From Streptococcus sp. Marseille-Q0941 (GTDB lineage: Bacteria > Bacillota > Bacilli > Lactobacillales > Streptococcaceae), in NCBI RefSeq assembly GCF_943736975.1, contig NZ_CALSFO010000005.1, forward strand, positions 62,001 through 126,000: a stretch of 64,000 nt of DNA, given 5' to 3'. Positions 9,931-20,394 of this stretch are shown piece after piece. The notes below the pieces were generated by a model. The model searched no databases. It was given only the letters and a program-made list of their open reading frames with translations, and had not been told where the DNA came from. Within the stretch, counting starts at the first letter, position 1, and each line of letters starts with the position of its first letter. Made by a program: the position numbers and the translations under genes.

Positions 9931-10992
9931 TTACTGTCCTCCCTTCAATACTTTTAGTTGCACACCAGCCTGACGAATAGCGTCTTGAGCATTTGCCAGC
10001 GCTTCTTTTTCTCCAGATAAAACAACCACAAGCTCACCAACCGGAGTGCCATCCAAAATTTCAATGTTTCCATAAAGAATATTGGCTGTTACTTGGTAGT
10101 GCTTATACAATTCATTCAAAAGCGGTTCATCTGTAGATGCCCCAGCGTATTTGAGTTGTACCAGAATGCTATTGTCAGATAAGTGTTCCACGATTTCTTG
10201 CTTCTCAATCTTAACCATAGCTTCATCGATACCTGTCGCAGTTGAGATAAAGTCCTGGGTCAATGGTTGCTTAGGATCTGAGAAGATCTCAAGAACGCTA
10301 CCTTCTTCAATCAAGCGACCATCCTGCATCACTGCTACACGATTAGCAATATCTTTGACAATTTGCATTTCATGTGTAATCAGGACAATGGTCAAACCTA
10401 GTTTACGGTTTAATTCTTGCAAGAGTGACAAGATTTGCTTGGTTGTCTTAGGGTCTAGGGCAGACGTTGACTCGTCTGAAATCAAGATTTTTGGATCATT
10501 GGCTAAGGCACGCGCAATAGCTACACGTTGTTTTTGCCCACCAGAAAGTTGTGAAGGATAGTTTTCTGCACGGTCAGCAAGACCAACCAAGTCAAGCAGT
10601 TTAGCTACTTTAGCCTTCTTTTCTTCCTTGCTGAGTCCAGAGTGCTTAAGGGCAAAAGCCACGTTTTCCTCAGCCGTTTTCTGGCTCATAAGATTAAAAT
10701 GTTGGAAAATCATCCCAATATCTTGACGTTTGTGGCGTAATTGCTCAGCAGTCAAGGTTACCTTGTTATCAAAAATCACATCATCATCAATAGTAATCTT
10801 CCCTGCAGATGGTTTTTGCAAAAGGTTAATAACACGCACTAGGGTTGATTTCCCTGCTCCAGAATATCCAACGATTCCGTAGATATCCCCTTCTTGGATA
10901 TGAATGGTCACATCCTTGACCGCTGTGATAGTTCTTTTCTTCTGATGAAAAGTCACGTCGATCCGATCTAACTTGATAATATCTCTACTCAT
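9931..10992 (-). CDS. metN: Methionine ABC transporter ATP-binding protein MetN
   Basis: ATPase of the methionine importer (353 residues). Walker A is GYSGAGKST near residue 43, the signature is LSGGQKQR, Walker B is ILISDES, and the H-loop is in LITHEM. The last 100 or so residues match the NIL/ACT-like domain of MetN, through which internal methionine inhibits transport in the family. The start overlaps the end of the M20 peptidase gene by eight bases. The [10 protein letters not shown]-loop is intact, so the protein should be active. Confidence 0.95.
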   Translation of the reverse strand: MSRDIIKLDRIDVTFHQKKRTITAVKDVTIHIQEGDIYGIVGYSGAGKSTLVRVINLLQKPSAGKITIDDDVIFDNKVTLTAEQLRHKRQDIGMIFQHFNLMSQKTAEENVAFALKHSGLSKEEKKAKVAKLLDLVGLADRAENYPSQLSGGQKQRVAIARALANDPKILISDESTSALDPKTTKQILSLLQELNRKLGLTIVLITHEMQIVKDIANRVAVMQDGRLIEEGSVLEIFSDPKQPLTQDFISTATGIDEAMVKIEKQEIVEHLSDNSILVQLKYAGASTDEPLLNELYKHYQVTANILYGNIEILDGTPVGELVVVLSGEKEALANAQDAIRQAGVQLKVLKGGQ

Positions 10993-12358
10993 AGCTTCTA
11001 ATCAGCTCCTCTACTAATTCAATATGGGTGTAATAGTCTGCGATTCGCACGTTTTCATCTCCACCGTGGTCTCGGCTATTGGCATTGCCTAAGCCAAAGG
11101 CCACCATAGGTACTTCTAAGGCATCGAATACTGTATGCATGGGACCTGTCCCAGCCGTTGTTGGCAAAACAGATACGCCCTGTGGATAGAATTTCTTGGC
11201 CAGCTCAATGACATTGAGAATAGCTGGTGCGCTCATGTCGCTTCGATAGCTCATCTCACCCAAAGTATAGTACAATTCTACCTTATCAAAGCCGTTTTTG
11301 TCTAGTTGTTTTCGGATTTTCTCCAAAACCTCATGAGGTTCGAGGCCAGGAACCAAACGAACCTCTAGCTTAGCACTGGCTTCTGCTGGCAAAATTGTTT
11401 TGACCCCTTGTCCTTGATAGCCTGACTGGATTCCTTCGATATTGAGAGCTGGTTCAAAGAAAAAACGTTTTAGAAAGGCGGTACGTTCCTCTTGTAAAAG
11501 TGGCAATTCCAAGCCATAAATCTGGCTGATTTCCTCTGGATTGCGTTGAGCATAGGTTTCCATCAAGGCTAACTCTCGTTCATTAGGCTCTTGAACATCA
11601 TCGTACAAACCCTCAACTAAAATACGCCCATCCGCAGCTCGCAAACTGGTCAAGGCTTGAATGAGGTACCAAGGAGCTGACTCTACAATGCCACCATAAC
11701 TAGAATGGATATCTACGTCTGCACTCTTAACCTTGACATCAAAGGTCACAATCCCCTTATTTCCGCCTGAGATTTCTAGCTGCTCTAAGGCATTTTTTGT
11801 CCCTTGTTCCCAGACCAATAAATCTGCACCACGAAGTTTGTCAGCATGCTTTTCTAGATATTTATCCAAATCCATAGAGGCCGATTCCTCTGCCCCTTCC
11901 ATGATGAAGCTGATATTGACTGGAAGATCATCGTGATGTTGCATGTATTTTCTCAGAGCGCTCAAGCGAGCAGTGATATGCCCCTTGTCATCATCAACCC
12001 CGCGCCCATACATAATGCCATCACGCACAGAGAGTGTAAAAGGATCCTCGGTCCAAACTTGATCACCATCTGCTGGTACTGTGTCATAGTGGTTGTAGAA
12101 AATGATAGTCTTGGCACTTGGTCGTGAACTTTTGAAATGTGCCATGACAAAAGGCGCTGTATAGCTCTCATCAATCTCAACTTCTGCACCAACACGTTTA
12201 AAAATCTCACCTAGATAACGAGCCACCTCTTTCAGGCCGACTTGTTGGGCAAAGACTGATTTTTTAGAAATCAAAGTACGCAAAACTTCAAAATAATGTT
12301 GCGCTACATGATCCTTTTCAAACTTTTCAATTTGTTCTTCTTGGCTAGGGAAAACCAT
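10985..12358 (-). CDS. M20-family metallopeptidase in the methionine transport operon
   Basis: A 457-residue M20 (ArgE/DapE/CPG2-like) peptidase. The metal-binding HxD is in [10 protein letters not shown] (about residue 90), the bridging Asp in [10 protein letters not shown], and the catalytic Glu pair in EGAEES. A dimerisation domain fills the middle. Members cleave dipeptides or N-acylated amino acids in the cytoplasm. Its place between metQ and metN suggests it frees methionine from imported peptides or derivatives; this is inference. A 122-base gap with a weak hairpin separates it from metQ; it overlaps metN by eight bases. Confidence 0.9.
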   Translation of the reverse strand: MVFPSQEEQIEKFEKDHVAQHYFEVLRTLISKKSVFAQQVGLKEVARYLGEIFKRVGAEVEIDESYTAPFVMAHFKSSRPSAKTIIFYNHYDTVPADGDQVWTEDPFTLSVRDGIMYGRGVDDDKGHITARLSALRKYMQHHDDLPVNISFIMEGAEESASMDLDKYLEKHADKLRGADLLVWEQGTKNALEQLEISGGNKGIVTFDVKVKSADVDIHSSYGGIVESAPWYLIQALTSLRAADGRILVEGLYDDVQEPNERELALMETYAQRNPEEISQIYGLELPLLQEERTAFLKRFFFEPALNIEGIQSGYQGQGVKTILPAEASAKLEVRLVPGLEPHEVLEKIRKQLDKNGFDKVELYYTLGEMSYRSDMSAPAILNVIELAKKFYPQGVSVLPTTAGTGPMHTVFDALEVPMVAFGLGNANSRDHGGDENVRIADYYTHIELVEELIRSYE

Positions 12359-12441
12359 TTTCTCTCTACCTTTCTACTAGGACTTGTACCTTTGAGTAAG
12401 TACAAGTGGATGTTCATTTGCTTAAATCTCAATATAAAAGC

Positions 12442-12476
12442 AAGAGGTGGAAAATCTCTCTCCCACCTCTTTATGT
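12442..12476 (-). terminator. Hairpin after metQ (partial terminator)
   Basis: AAGAGGTGG and CCACCTCTT pair around a 12-base loop, followed by only GCTTTTAT on the minus strand. The poor T-run suggests partial read-through into the peptidase-metN-metI genes, giving more binding protein than transporter. Confidence 0.6.
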
Positions 12477-12480
12477 TTTA

Positions 12481-13335
12481 TTACCAAACTGGTTGATCCA
12501 AGCCGTCTGAAGTTTCTTCGATGACTTTTTTCACTTCATCTGTATGGTAAGCTGCGATAACTTTCTTGATTGCATCAGCTTTAGGTGATGTTTCCCAATC
12601 TTTTTTCGCAACGATGATGTTATACCATTGTTTTGAGTTTTCGTCAGCTTGCTCTTTAAAGAGTGCTTTCTTGTAGTCCAATTTTGCTTCTGTAACGAAT
12701 GTGTTGTTTACAACAGCTGCATCAACTGATGACAATGAACGAGCTGTTTGGCTAGCGTCCAATTCAGTGATTTTCAAGTTCTTTGGATTTTCTTTGATAT
12801 TTGCGATTGTCGCAAGTTCAGTTCCTGAAACGTCCAATTTAATCAAACCAGCTGATTGAAGAAGGTAAAGAGCACGGCTTTCGTTTGTAGCATCGTTTGG
12901 AATTGCAATTTCACCCTTATCTGGGATTTCTTCTACTTTAGTATACTTGTTTTCACTTCCGTTTAAACCTGAGTAAAGACGGATTGGTGAGATGTAAGTA
13001 TCTGCAATCGCAACAAGGTCTTTACCATTTTCTTTGTTCCAGTTATTCAAGAAGTTGTAGTGTTGGAAAGCGTTCAAGTCAACTTCCCCATCAGCAGTTG
13101 CTTTATTTGGTTGTGAGTAGTCTGTAAACTCTGTGAATTCCAATTTAATGCCATCTTTTTCAACTAATTCTTGGACTTTGTCCCAGCGTGCTTCTTCTGA
13201 ACCGCTACGGTTAACAGTCGCAATTTTAACTGTAGTTGTATTGTCTGCTTTCTTATCTGAATTTCCGCAAGCTGCAAGTGTAAGGCCTGCTACTGTAGCG
13301 ATCGCTGCTACGCTTAACCATTTTTTGATTTTCAT
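12481..13335 (-). CDS. metQ: Methionine-binding lipoprotein MetQ
   Basis: NlpA-family solute-binding lipoprotein of the methionine importer, held on the outer face of the membrane. From ATG 13335 (MKIKKWLS) it is 284 residues with a lipobox LTLAAC; the Cys at about residue 22 is lipidated. The longer reading frame (to 13377) is rejected because AAAGGAG sits just ahead of 13335 and the predicted promoter -10 lies within the extension. The body has the family's conserved fold, including LDASQTARSLSSVDAAVVN near the C-terminal half. First gene of the methionine operon, downstream of a Met-box. Confidence 0.95.
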   Translation of the reverse strand: MKIKKWLSVAAIATVAGLTLAACGNSDKKADNTTTVKIATVNRSGSEEARWDKVQELVEKDGIKLEFTEFTDYSQPNKATADGEVDLNAFQHYNFLNNWNKENGKDLVAIADTYISPIRLYSGLNGSENKYTKVEEIPDKGEIAIPNDATNESRALYLLQSAGLIKLDVSGTELATIANIKENPKNLKITELDASQTARSLSSVDAAVVNNTFVTEAKLDYKKALFKEQADENSKQWYNIIVAKKDWETSPKADAIKKVIAAYHTDEVKKVIEETSDGLDQPVW

Positions 13336-13367
13336 GATTCTATCTCCTTTAAAAATAATACCGTAAT

Positions 13368-13396
13368 AGTATCTCATACTTTATTTGAATAAGCAA
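13368..13396 (-). promoter_or_regulatory. metQ promoter
   Basis: Minus-strand TTGCTT (13391-13396), 17 bases, GATACT (13368-13373). Both hexamers are imperfect, as expected for an activated promoter; a Met-box lies just upstream. Confidence 0.65.
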
Positions 13397-13418
13397 ATTG
13401 TTATAAGATAGGCAGACA

Positions 13419-13435
13419 TATAGCTTGAAACTATA
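13419..13435 (-). promoter_or_regulatory. Met-box (candidate MtaR/MetR operator)
   Basis: TATAGCTTGAAACTATA is a near-perfect palindrome that differs by one base from the TATAGTTTNAAACTATA Met-box described for Streptococcaceae methionine genes. It lies about 22 bases upstream of the metQ -35, a typical place for a LysR-type activator. The palindrome extends by one more A/T pair on each side. Confidence 0.75.
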
Positions 13436-13448
13436 TGCCGAAAGAGTG

Positions 13449-13481
13449 CAAAATCATCCATTTGCTAAAGAATGGATGATT
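13449..13481 (-). terminator. Terminator of the amino-acid binding protein gene
   Basis: AATCATCCATT and AATGGATGATT form an 11-base-pair stem with an 8-base loop followed by TTTTGC on the minus strand. It insulates the lipoprotein gene from metQ. Confidence 0.75.
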
Positions 13482-13489
13482 GCTAAACA

Positions 13490-14365
<876 letters not shown>

Positions 14366-14434
14366 TTAACAGAAAATATTTTTTTTCGCCATTATATGAT
14401 ATCTATCTCGGTGATAGGTTTTTTTTATGGCTGA

Positions 14435-14758
14435 CTAAAAGACCAGACGTAAGACTGCAATCAAGACTACTCCAAAAAGAACCGTACCCACTAGATTGCG
14501 GTAGCGAAAGGCTACCCAAGCCGTTGGAAAGACTGCTAAAAAGTCCAGCCATTTGATCTGAGGAAGGCTTCCAACCTTGCCAGTCACTACGCTTGAAAGG
14601 ATCAAGGCAAAGATAATGGAAACAGGCAAAAACTTCAAAAACCGCTCAACGATAGCTGGCAACCCCTTGTACTTAACCAAGATGAAGGGAATCATACGGG
14701 GAATCCAAGTCACTAGGCCTGAAAAGATAACGGCTAACAAAAGATATTTACTGACCAT
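14435..14758 (-). CDS. azlD: AzlD-family branched-chain amino acid export subunit
   Basis: Small (107-residue) membrane protein with four hydrophobic segments and the family's FxxRMIPFIL-like stretch (TWIPRMIPFILVKYK). It pairs with AzlC to export branched-chain amino acids or their analogues. The start overlaps the azlC end by 11 bases, so the two are translationally coupled. Substrate in this organism is not proven. Confidence 0.88.
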   Translation of the reverse strand: MVSKYLLLAVIFSGLVTWIPRMIPFILVKYKGLPAIVERFLKFLPVSIIFALILSSVVTGKVGSLPQIKWLDFLAVFPTAWVAFRYRNLVGTVLFGVVLIAVLRLVF

Positions 14759-15443
14759 CTAAGACCACCCCCATCGTGCAACCAAGTAGTGTCGCAAATA
14801 GAACAGCCAGCGACTGGGACACCACTGTCAAAAGTATAAAGAAAGAAAGGGCAACAACTCCTAAAATGATGAAGAGATTGCGCAAGGGAATTCTTTTTTG
14901 CATAATCTGAAACTGAGAAGCAAAAATCCCGATAAACATACCAACTAAGGCAAAGTCGAGCCCAAAAATCTCAGGATTTGGCAGGAGACCTCCTAAGGCT
15001 GTCCCCGCAACCGTCCCCACAAACCAAGCCAAATAGCTATTTAGGTTATTTCCATGCATCCACATAGGATTGACCTGATCCGTATGCACTAACTCTCCCA
15101 TCAAGACGCCATAGGTCTCATCGGTCAGAAGGCTGGACATTCCGATATTGTGCCAGATACTGGTATGGCGAAAATAGGTCGAAGCATGCAAGCTCAGCAA
15201 AAAGAGACGCAGATTGATCAAAAAGACCGTCATGGCAATGGCTGCCACAGGTGCTTGAACTGCAATCAAGGCTATCATAGCGAACTGGGCACTTCCTGCA
15301 TAAACAAAGAGACTCATCAAGCCCATCTCAACAGGTGTTACGTAGGGCGAACCGATGATCCCACAGGCAAGACCGATACTGACATAGCCTAAAGCGGTAG
15401 GCACTGCAGCCTGTACCCCCTCCCAAAATCCTTTTTCCTTCAT
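14748..15443 (-). CDS. azlC: AzlC-family branched-chain amino acid export permease
   Basis: A 231-residue membrane permease with about seven hydrophobic segments, the large subunit of the AzlCD exporter. ATG 15443 (MKEKGFWEG) is preferred to the longer frame because AAGGAG lies directly before it and the predicted promoter lies inside the would-be extension. The motif ALGYVSIGLACG near residue 20 is typical of the family. An operon of two genes with azlD. Confidence 0.9.
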   Translation of the reverse strand: MKEKGFWEGVQAAVPTALGYVSIGLACGIIGSPYVTPVEMGLMSLFVYAGSAQFAMIALIAVQAPVAAIAMTVFLINLRLFLLSLHASTYFRHTSIWHNIGMSSLLTDETYGVLMGELVHTDQVNPMWMHGNNLNSYLAWFVGTVAGTALGGLLPNPEIFGLDFALVGMFIGIFASQFQIMQKRIPLRNLFIILGVVALSFFILLTVVSQSLAVLFATLLGCTMGVVLDGQ

Positions 15444-15501
15444 AAAACTCCTTACTAGTATTTCAGTAATCGACTGCTGATTTACAGTCACAACGAGGAC
15501 T

Positions 15502-15510
15502 ATTATAACA
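15502..15510 (-). promoter_or_regulatory. Extended -10 promoter of azlCD
   Basis: TGTTATAAT on the minus strand is a TGnTATAAT extended -10 element about 60 bases ahead of the azlC start. No convincing -35 is present. Confidence 0.6.
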
Positions 15511-15548
15511 CAATCAAAGAGGAGAAAAAAGTCTGGCATTTGTCCAAA

Positions 15549-15580
15549 GTAAAAGAGTTAACACTGAGCTAATTCTTTAC
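15549..15580 (-). terminator. Possible weak terminator after tsaD
   Basis: GTAAAAGAGTTA and TAATTCTTTAC form an imperfect stem overlapping the tsaD stop codon; only ACTTTGG follows on the minus strand, so termination would be weak. Confidence 0.4.
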
Positions 15581-16587
15581 TCCATGGTATCAAAAGCGAG
15601 ACTTGGTTTGGCGTTTAGCTCCAAGCCTGCAAAATTTTCTTTGTTCCACTCGCTGACGCTGGCATAAGCAATCATACCTGCATTGTCCCCGCAAAGTCGA
15701 AGAGGTGGAATAATCACCTTGACGTCAGTGATTTCGGCTGCTAGGCGTTCTCTAAGTCCTTTATTAGCCGCCACACCACCAGCCACAACGAGGGTTTTAA
15801 CAGGATATTTCTCCAATGCCTTCTTGGTTTTTGCCATGAGAATATCCTGAACTGCTGCTTGGAAGGAGGCACACAAGTCCTCTGTAGACAGGCTTTCTCC
15901 CTTTTGCTCGGCATTGTGGTGAAGATTGATAAAGGCAGACTTCAAACCTGAAAATGAAAACTCCAGATTATCTTCCTTAATCATGGCACGAGGGAAGTCA
16001 TAAACATCCTGACCTTGATGGGCTAACTCGTCAATCTCCCGACCAGCTGGATAGGTCAAACCCATGACACGACCGACCTTATCATAGGCCTCACCAACCG
16101 CATCATCACGAGTTTCCCCAACAATCTTATAATCGCCAGCCTCAGAAACATAAACTAACTCTGTGTGCCCACCGCTAACCAATAGAGCTAGTAAGGGAAA
16201 CTCCAAAGGCTCGACACTCTGGGCTGCCATGAGGTGACCAGCCATGTGATTCACAGGAATTAGAGGTAGTCCATGTGCCCAGGAAAAAGCCTTGGCAGCT
16301 GATAAACCAACAAGCAGGGCTCCGACCAAACCTGGTCCATAGGTAACCGCAACAGCTGTCACGTCCTCTTCCGTAATTCCTGCTTCTGCTAGCGCCTCCT
16401 CGATACAGGCTGTGATGACTTCGACATGGTGACGGCTGGCTACTTCTGGTACTACGCCCCCAAAACGCTTGTGACTCTCAATTTGACTAGCAATGACATT
16501 GGATAAGAGCTGGTCATCGTTTTTCAAGACAGCAACACTGGTCTCATCGCAGGATGTCTCAAATGCTAAAATATATCTATCCTTCAT
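15577..16587 (-). CDS. tsaD: tRNA N6-threonylcarbamoyladenosine transferase TsaD
   Basis: Catalytic subunit (336 residues) that transfers the threonylcarbamoyl group to A37 of ANN-decoding tRNAs, with TsaB and TsaE. The ASKHA fold begins [15 protein letters not shown]; the iron-binding HxxxH is in [11 protein letters not shown], and [10 protein letters not shown] follows. It overlaps the end of rimI by 11 bases and belongs to the tsaB-rimI-tsaD operon. All key residues are in place. Confidence 0.97.
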   Translation of the reverse strand: MKDRYILAFETSCDETSVAVLKNDDQLLSNVIASQIESHKRFGGVVPEVASRHHVEVITACIEEALAEAGITEEDVTAVAVTYGPGLVGALLVGLSAAKAFSWAHGLPLIPVNHMAGHLMAAQSVEPLEFPLLALLVSGGHTELVYVSEAGDYKIVGETRDDAVGEAYDKVGRVMGLTYPAGREIDELAHQGQDVYDFPRAMIKEDNLEFSFSGLKSAFINLHHNAEQKGESLSTEDLCASFQAAVQDILMAKTKKALEKYPVKTLVVAGGVAANKGLRERLAAEITDVKVIIPPLRLCGDNAGMIAYASVSEWNKENFAGLELNAKPSLAFDTME

Positions 16588-17014
16588 CTTTTTCTCTCTT
16601 CATGATAATGGCGTCCTCAACTGGATCATGGTAGTAGGCCACTCTCTCAGCGATGACTGCCATTCTTTCTTTCTTGTAAAATGCCTGCGCTCGGTGGTTC
16701 GACTTTCTAACTTCGAGGAAAATCTCCTTATCCGCTGGCAATTGAGCAAACAAGGCTGAGGCGATTCCCCGTCCTTGATAGACTCTCTTGACAGCGATTT
16801 GCAAGACTTCTGCTTCAAAGATATTTTCCTGAACGGCTAAAAATCCAATCACTTCTACCCCATCATAAGCTAGAGCATACCAAGTCTGATCTTGGGACAG
16901 GTCTGCTTGGATTTGCTCTAAAGTCCAAGGACTGACTGGATAAACATCTGTCATGACAGCGTAGATAGCTTGAGCCAAGTCAGACCGCTGTTGGATTCGT
17001 TTAATCTCGATCAT
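16577..17014 (-). CDS. rimI: Ribosomal protein S18-alanine N-acetyltransferase RimI
   Basis: GNAT-fold acetyltransferase of 145 residues that uses acetyl-CoA. The acetyl-CoA binding signature is seen as [15 protein letters not shown] (about residues 78-92), followed by [17 protein letters not shown], the second conserved block. Classic substrate is the N-terminus of ribosomal protein S18, assigned by family and by its place between tsaB and tsaD. Its start overlaps the tsaB stop by four bases (ATGA). Confidence 0.93.
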   Translation of the reverse strand: MIEIKRIQQRSDLAQAIYAVMTDVYPVSPWTLEQIQADLSQDQTWYALAYDGVEVIGFLAVQENIFEAEVLQIAVKRVYQGRGIASALFAQLPADKEIFLEVRKSNHRAQAFYKKERMAVIAERVAYYHDPVEDAIIMKREKDEG

Positions 17015-17694
17015 AGGCGTTTAATGTAAGACTCACCAGACTCGGTGTGATTCTTGAGCCAGTTTTCCTCTGCTTCGACACGTTTGAGGTAGTTAGGTAC
17101 AAAGTCATGTAAAGAATCTGCTTCCTTATCCCAGGCCCAAAGAGCTAGATTAGCTGCATTTGGCAAGGTTTCTTGGTAGTTGGCTTGTGGCAACTGTTCT
17201 TCAATTTGTTCCACAAAGGCTCCAACTTCTCCGACAAAGATTACCTGGTCAGCATCTTTGACTTGTTCTAGGACCTCGGCAAAGGACAGATGAGCTTCTG
17301 GAAAGACAGGTTGAGCATGTTCATAAAATCCTGCGTATACATTGTTACGGCGTGCATCCATGATAGGAACCACCAAGCCTTCTTGTTGGCGTGGCACCAG
17401 AGCCAAGAGGCTAGACATACCAACTAACTCAATGTTCAGGGTATGTGCCAAGGTCTTGGCAGTCGCCACCGCGATTCGCAAACCTGTATAGCTACCAGGC
17501 CCCTCTGCTACGACGATTCGATCCAAATCTTTGGGCGTCAAATCTAGACTGGCCATCAAAAAATCAATGGCTGGCATAAGGGCTATACTGTGATTTTTCT
17601 TGATATTGATCATGGTCTCAGCAAGAAGCTGCTTGTCCTCTAAAATGGCTAAAGACAGAGCCTTGCTGGACGTATCAAAAGCTAATACTTTCAT
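17011..17694 (-). CDS. tsaB: tRNA threonylcarbamoyladenosine biosynthesis protein TsaB
   Basis: Non-catalytic partner of TsaD (227 residues). It has the N-terminal ASKHA half (KVLAFDTSSKALSLAIL) and the conserved EGPGSYTGLRIAVATAK segment needed for dimerisation with TsaD, but lacks the TsaD metal-site histidines. First gene of tsaB-rimI-tsaD, with a TATAAT box 31 bases upstream of the ATG. Confidence 0.96.
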   Translation of the reverse strand: MKVLAFDTSSKALSLAILEDKQLLAETMINIKKNHSIALMPAIDFLMASLDLTPKDLDRIVVAEGPGSYTGLRIAVATAKTLAHTLNIELVGMSSLLALVPRQQEGLVVPIMDARRNNVYAGFYEHAQPVFPEAHLSFAEVLEQVKDADQVIFVGEVGAFVEQIEEQLPQANYQETLPNAANLALWAWDKEADSLHDFVPNYLKRVEAEENWLKNHTESGESYIKRL

Positions 17695-17724
17695 AACACA
17701 TTCCTATCTTTTTGTCTGTTTACT

Positions 17725-17730
17725 ATTATA
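17725..17730 (-). promoter_or_regulatory. -10 box of the tsaB operon
   Basis: A perfect TATAAT on the minus strand, 31 bases ahead of the tsaB ATG. The -35 region is poor. Confidence 0.5.
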
Positions 17731-17776
17731 CTACAAAAGCCGACACATGGGAATTTTCTTTGTTTTGAAACGAAAA

Positions 17777-17953
17777 TGAGAGTGGGACCGAAATCGGTCA
17801 TTCGTTAGAATTCGATTTCGTCGTCCCACCTCCGCACAGTTGAGTAGGGCTGTAAAAGCTGGTGAAATCAGCCTAGTAGAGCCCACTCAACCACTGCGTC
17901 TTGCTCGACAATCCAAAGACAATTGAGAGGCTAGGACTTTTGTCCCAGCCTCA
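17777..17953. repeat. Intergenic element with three strong hairpins
   Basis: A GC-richer block of about 177 bases holding three inverted repeats in a row: GTGGGAC (17782-17788) with GTCCCAC (17823-17829); TTGAGTAGGGCT (17840-17851) with AGCCCACTCAA (17880-17890), which also encloses GCTG/CAGC; and GAGGCT-aGGAC (17927-17936) with GTCC-cAGCCTC (17942-17952). I recall closely similar blocks at many sites in streptococcal genomes, so it is probably a dispersed repeat. It lies between tsaB and a small membrane-protein gene and could also end that gene's transcript. No ORF with a good RBS is inside. Confidence 0.6.
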
Positions 17954-17957
17954 GCAC

Positions 17958-18164
17958 TTAAGTATTCAAGCCAAAGTAAAATACAAACCAGACCGCATAG
18001 GTCACAAGAAGAAGGAAAAACGAATACAGAGTCACGAAGCCGATCTTCCACAGGAGTTTGGCTTTTCGATGTTCTAGCAGATTATACAAAACATTGCCAC
18101 CGTATACACAAGCCACAAAGATAGCGAATGCCAAGAGACGAATGATAATAGCTAGTTGAAACAT
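17958..18164 (-). CDS. Small membrane protein of unknown function
   Basis: A 68-residue protein with two hydrophobic segments (about residues 3-26 and 40-65) around a short basic loop (EHRKAKLLWK). A strong RBS (AAGGAGGG) and an extended -10 promoter upstream support real expression. I do not recognise a family. It is divergent from rpoY-rnjA, and the hairpin element just beyond its stop may serve as its terminator. Confidence 0.7.
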   Translation of the reverse strand: MFQLAIIIRLLAFAIFVACVYGGNVLYNLLEHRKAKLLWKIGFVTLYSFFLLLVTYAVWFVFYFGLNT

Positions 18165-18205
18165 ATTCCGCCCTCCTTAAAAGGAAAAACCTCTTTTCTA
18201 AATTT

Positions 18206-18214
18206 ATTATAGCA
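18206..18214 (-). promoter_or_regulatory. Extended -10 promoter of the small membrane protein gene
   Basis: TGCTATAAT on the minus strand, about 40 bases ahead of the ATG at 18164. Confidence 0.6.
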
Positions 18215-18293
18215 TTTGAATTTCAAGTCTTCAAATACTTGTATAGGGCAAAATGAAACACATTTCATGCTCCTTGCTTTCATGTTTCCTGCT

Positions 18294-18322
18294 TTTACTA
18301 ATTCCCCTTTTTATGTTATAAT
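18294..18322 (+). promoter_or_regulatory. Promoter of rpoY-rnjA
   Basis: TTTACT (18294-18299), 17 bases, then TATAAT (18317-18322) preceded by TG (extended -10). It gives a leader of about 107 bases, long for a house-keeping operon; the leader contains a small hairpin followed by T residues (18379-18401). Confidence 0.75.
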
Positions 18323-18435
18323 TGAGATAATTGTAACGAATCAAGGTCAATCCAGACAGAAAATGAAATAGAAACAAACAGCTTTAAGCTGGTAATTTTT
18401 TGAATACAGCTGACCTGAAAACAGAAAGGAAACAC

Positions 18436-18669
18436 ATGATTTACAAAGTTTTTTATCAAGAAACAAAAGACCGTAGCCCACGTCGTGAAACAACACGCTC
18501 ACTCTACTTAGACATCGATGCTAGCTCAGAACTTGAGGGACGTATCATTGCTCGCCAACTTGTGGAAGAAAATCGTCCAGAATACAACGTTGAATATATC
18601 GAGCTATTGTCTGACAAATTGCTAGACTACGAAAAAGAAACTGGCGCATTCGAAATTACGGAGTTCTAA
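18436..18669 (+). CDS. rpoY: DNA-directed RNA polymerase subunit epsilon
   Basis: The small auxiliary epsilon subunit of Firmicute RNA polymerase (77 residues from MIYKVFYQ). ATG 18436 is preferred to the upstream frame start at 18400 because AAAGGA lies just ahead and homologues start with MIYKVFYQ. Residues [16 protein letters not shown] and the acidic C-terminus are family-typical. One base separates its stop from rnjA, the usual partner downstream, so the two are co-expressed. It docks on the polymerase beta' side in known structures. Confidence 0.94.
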   Translation: MIYKVFYQETKDRSPRRETTRSLYLDIDASSELEGRIIARQLVEENRPEYNVEYIELLSDKLLDYEKETGAFEITEF

Positions 18670-18670
18670 T

Positions 18671-20353
18671 ATGGCCTATACTCTTAAACCAGAAGAAGTG
18701 GGCGTTTTTGCCATCGGTGGTCTAGGAGAGATCGGGAAGAACACATACGGAATTGAATATCAAGACGAAATCATCATCGTTGATGCAGGGATCAAATTTC
18801 CTGAGGATGACCTACTTGGTATTGACTACGTTATTCCTGATTACTCTTACATCGTAGAAAACATCGACCGCGTCAAGGCTCTCTTGATTACCCACGGACA
18901 CGAGGATCATATCGGTGGGATTCCTTTCTTGCTCAAACAAGCAAACATCCCAATCTATGCAGGACCTCTTGCTCTCGCTTTAATCCGAGGAAAACTTGAA
19001 GAGCATGGCCTTTTGCGTAATGCTACACTTCACGAAATCAACCACAACACAGAGTTGACCTTTAAAAATCTCAAGGCAACTTTCTTTAGAACCACTCACT
19101 CCATTCCAGAGCCTTTGGGGATTGTCATTCATACTCCTCAAGGAAAAATCGTCTGTACGGGTGACTTCAAGTTCGACTTCACGCCAGTTGGTGAACCTGC
19201 AGACTTGCACCGTATGGCTGCCCTTGGTGAAGAAGGGGTGCTCTGTCTCCTCTCTGACTCGACCAACGCTGAAGTACCAACCTTTACAAACTCTGAAAAG
19301 GTTGTTGGTCAGTCTATCATGAAGATTATTCAAGGTATCGAGGGACGTATCATCTTTGCATCCTTTGCCTCAAATATCTTCCGTCTCCAGCAGGCTACTG
19401 ATGCTGCTGTCAAGACTGGTCGTAAGATTGCTGTCTTTGGACGTTCTATGGAGAAGGCTATTGTCAACGGGATTGAACTAGGCTACATTAAGGCACCAAA
19501 GGGAACCTTCATCGAACCAAACGAAATCAAAGACTACCCTGCAGGAGAGATTCTCATCCTCTGTACAGGTAGTCAGGGGGAACCTATGGCAGCCCTCTCT
19601 CGTATCGCTAACGGAACTCACCGTCAAGTACAACTCCAACCTGGCGATACCGTTATCTTCTCTTCTAGCCCAATTCCAGGAAACACCACTAGCGTTAACA
19701 AGCTGATTAACATCATTTCTGAAGCTGGTGTCGAAGTTATCCATGGTAAGATTAACAACATCCATACATCTGGACACGGTGGTCAACAAGAGCAAAAACT
19801 CATGCTCCGCCTCATCAAACCAAAATACTTCATGCCTGTTCACGGTGAATACCGCATGCAAAAAGTCCACGCTGGACTTGCCGTAGATACTGGAGTTGAG
19901 AAAGACAATATCTTTATCATGAGCAATGGCGATGTGCTTGCTCTCACTGCAGACTCTGCTCGTATCGCAGGTCACTTCAATGCCCAAGACATCTACGTCG
20001 ATGGAAATCGAATCGGCGAAATCGGTGCAGCTGTGCTTAAAGATCGTCGTGATTTATCTGAAGATGGTGTCGTACTTGCTGTCGCAACAGTAGACTTCAA
20101 GTCTCAGATGATTATTTCTGGCCCAGATATCCTCAGTCGTGGATTCGTCTACATGCGTGAATCTGGTGACTTGATCCGTCAAAGCCAACGCATCCTTTTC
20201 AATGCTATTCGTATTGCTTTGAAAAACAAGGATGCCAGCATCCAATCAGTCAATGGCGCTATCGTAAACGCTATTCGACCATTCCTTTACGAAAATACTG
20301 AGCGTGAACCAATCATCATTCCGATGATTCTCACACCAGATGAAGAAGAATAA
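18671..20353 (+). CDS. rnjA: Ribonuclease J1
   Basis: A 560-residue metallo-beta-lactamase / beta-CASP nuclease with endo- and 5'-exonuclease roles in mRNA decay and rRNA maturation. The zinc motif HGHEDHIGG is at about residue 74-82; later metal ligands are in GDFKFDF and in MPVHGEY. The C-terminal domain of about 100 residues is complete. Translated with rpoY. No internal disruption was seen. Confidence 0.96.
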   Translation: MAYTLKPEEVGVFAIGGLGEIGKNTYGIEYQDEIIIVDAGIKFPEDDLLGIDYVIPDYSYIVENIDRVKALLITHGHEDHIGGIPFLLKQANIPIYAGPLALALIRGKLEEHGLLRNATLHEINHNTELTFKNLKATFFRTTHSIPEPLGIVIHTPQGKIVCTGDFKFDFTPVGEPADLHRMAALGEEGVLCLLSDSTNAEVPTFTNSEKVVGQSIMKIIQGIEGRIIFASFASNIFRLQQATDAAVKTGRKIAVFGRSMEKAIVNGIELGYIKAPKGTFIEPNEIKDYPAGEILILCTGSQGEPMAALSRIANGTHRQVQLQPGDTVIFSSSPIPGNTTSVNKLINIISEAGVEVIHGKINNIHTSGHGGQQEQKLMLRLIKPKYFMPVHGEYRMQKVHAGLAVDTGVEKDNIFIMSNGDVLALTADSARIAGHFNAQDIYVDGNRIGEIGAAVLKDRRDLSEDGVVLAVATVDFKSQMIISGPDILSRGFVYMRESGDLIRQSQRILFNAIRIALKNKDASIQSVNGAIVNAIRPFLYENTEREPIIIPMILTPDEEE

Positions 20354-20354
20354 G

Positions 20355-20394
20355 AAAAACTCTCTGAAGCCTTTAAGCTCCAGAGAGTTTTTTT
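20355..20394. terminator. Bidirectional terminator between rnjA and galM
   Basis: AAAACTCTCTG and CAGAGAGTTTT form an 11-base-pair stem with T-runs in both directions between convergent genes. Confidence 0.85.

Noticed and set aside
14402..14428. Plus-strand CTATC-tcggt-GATAG hairpin followed by eight T
   Set aside because: The stem is only five pairs and no plus-strand transcript is expected here; probably chance, or part of the upstream region of the minus-strand lipoprotein gene.
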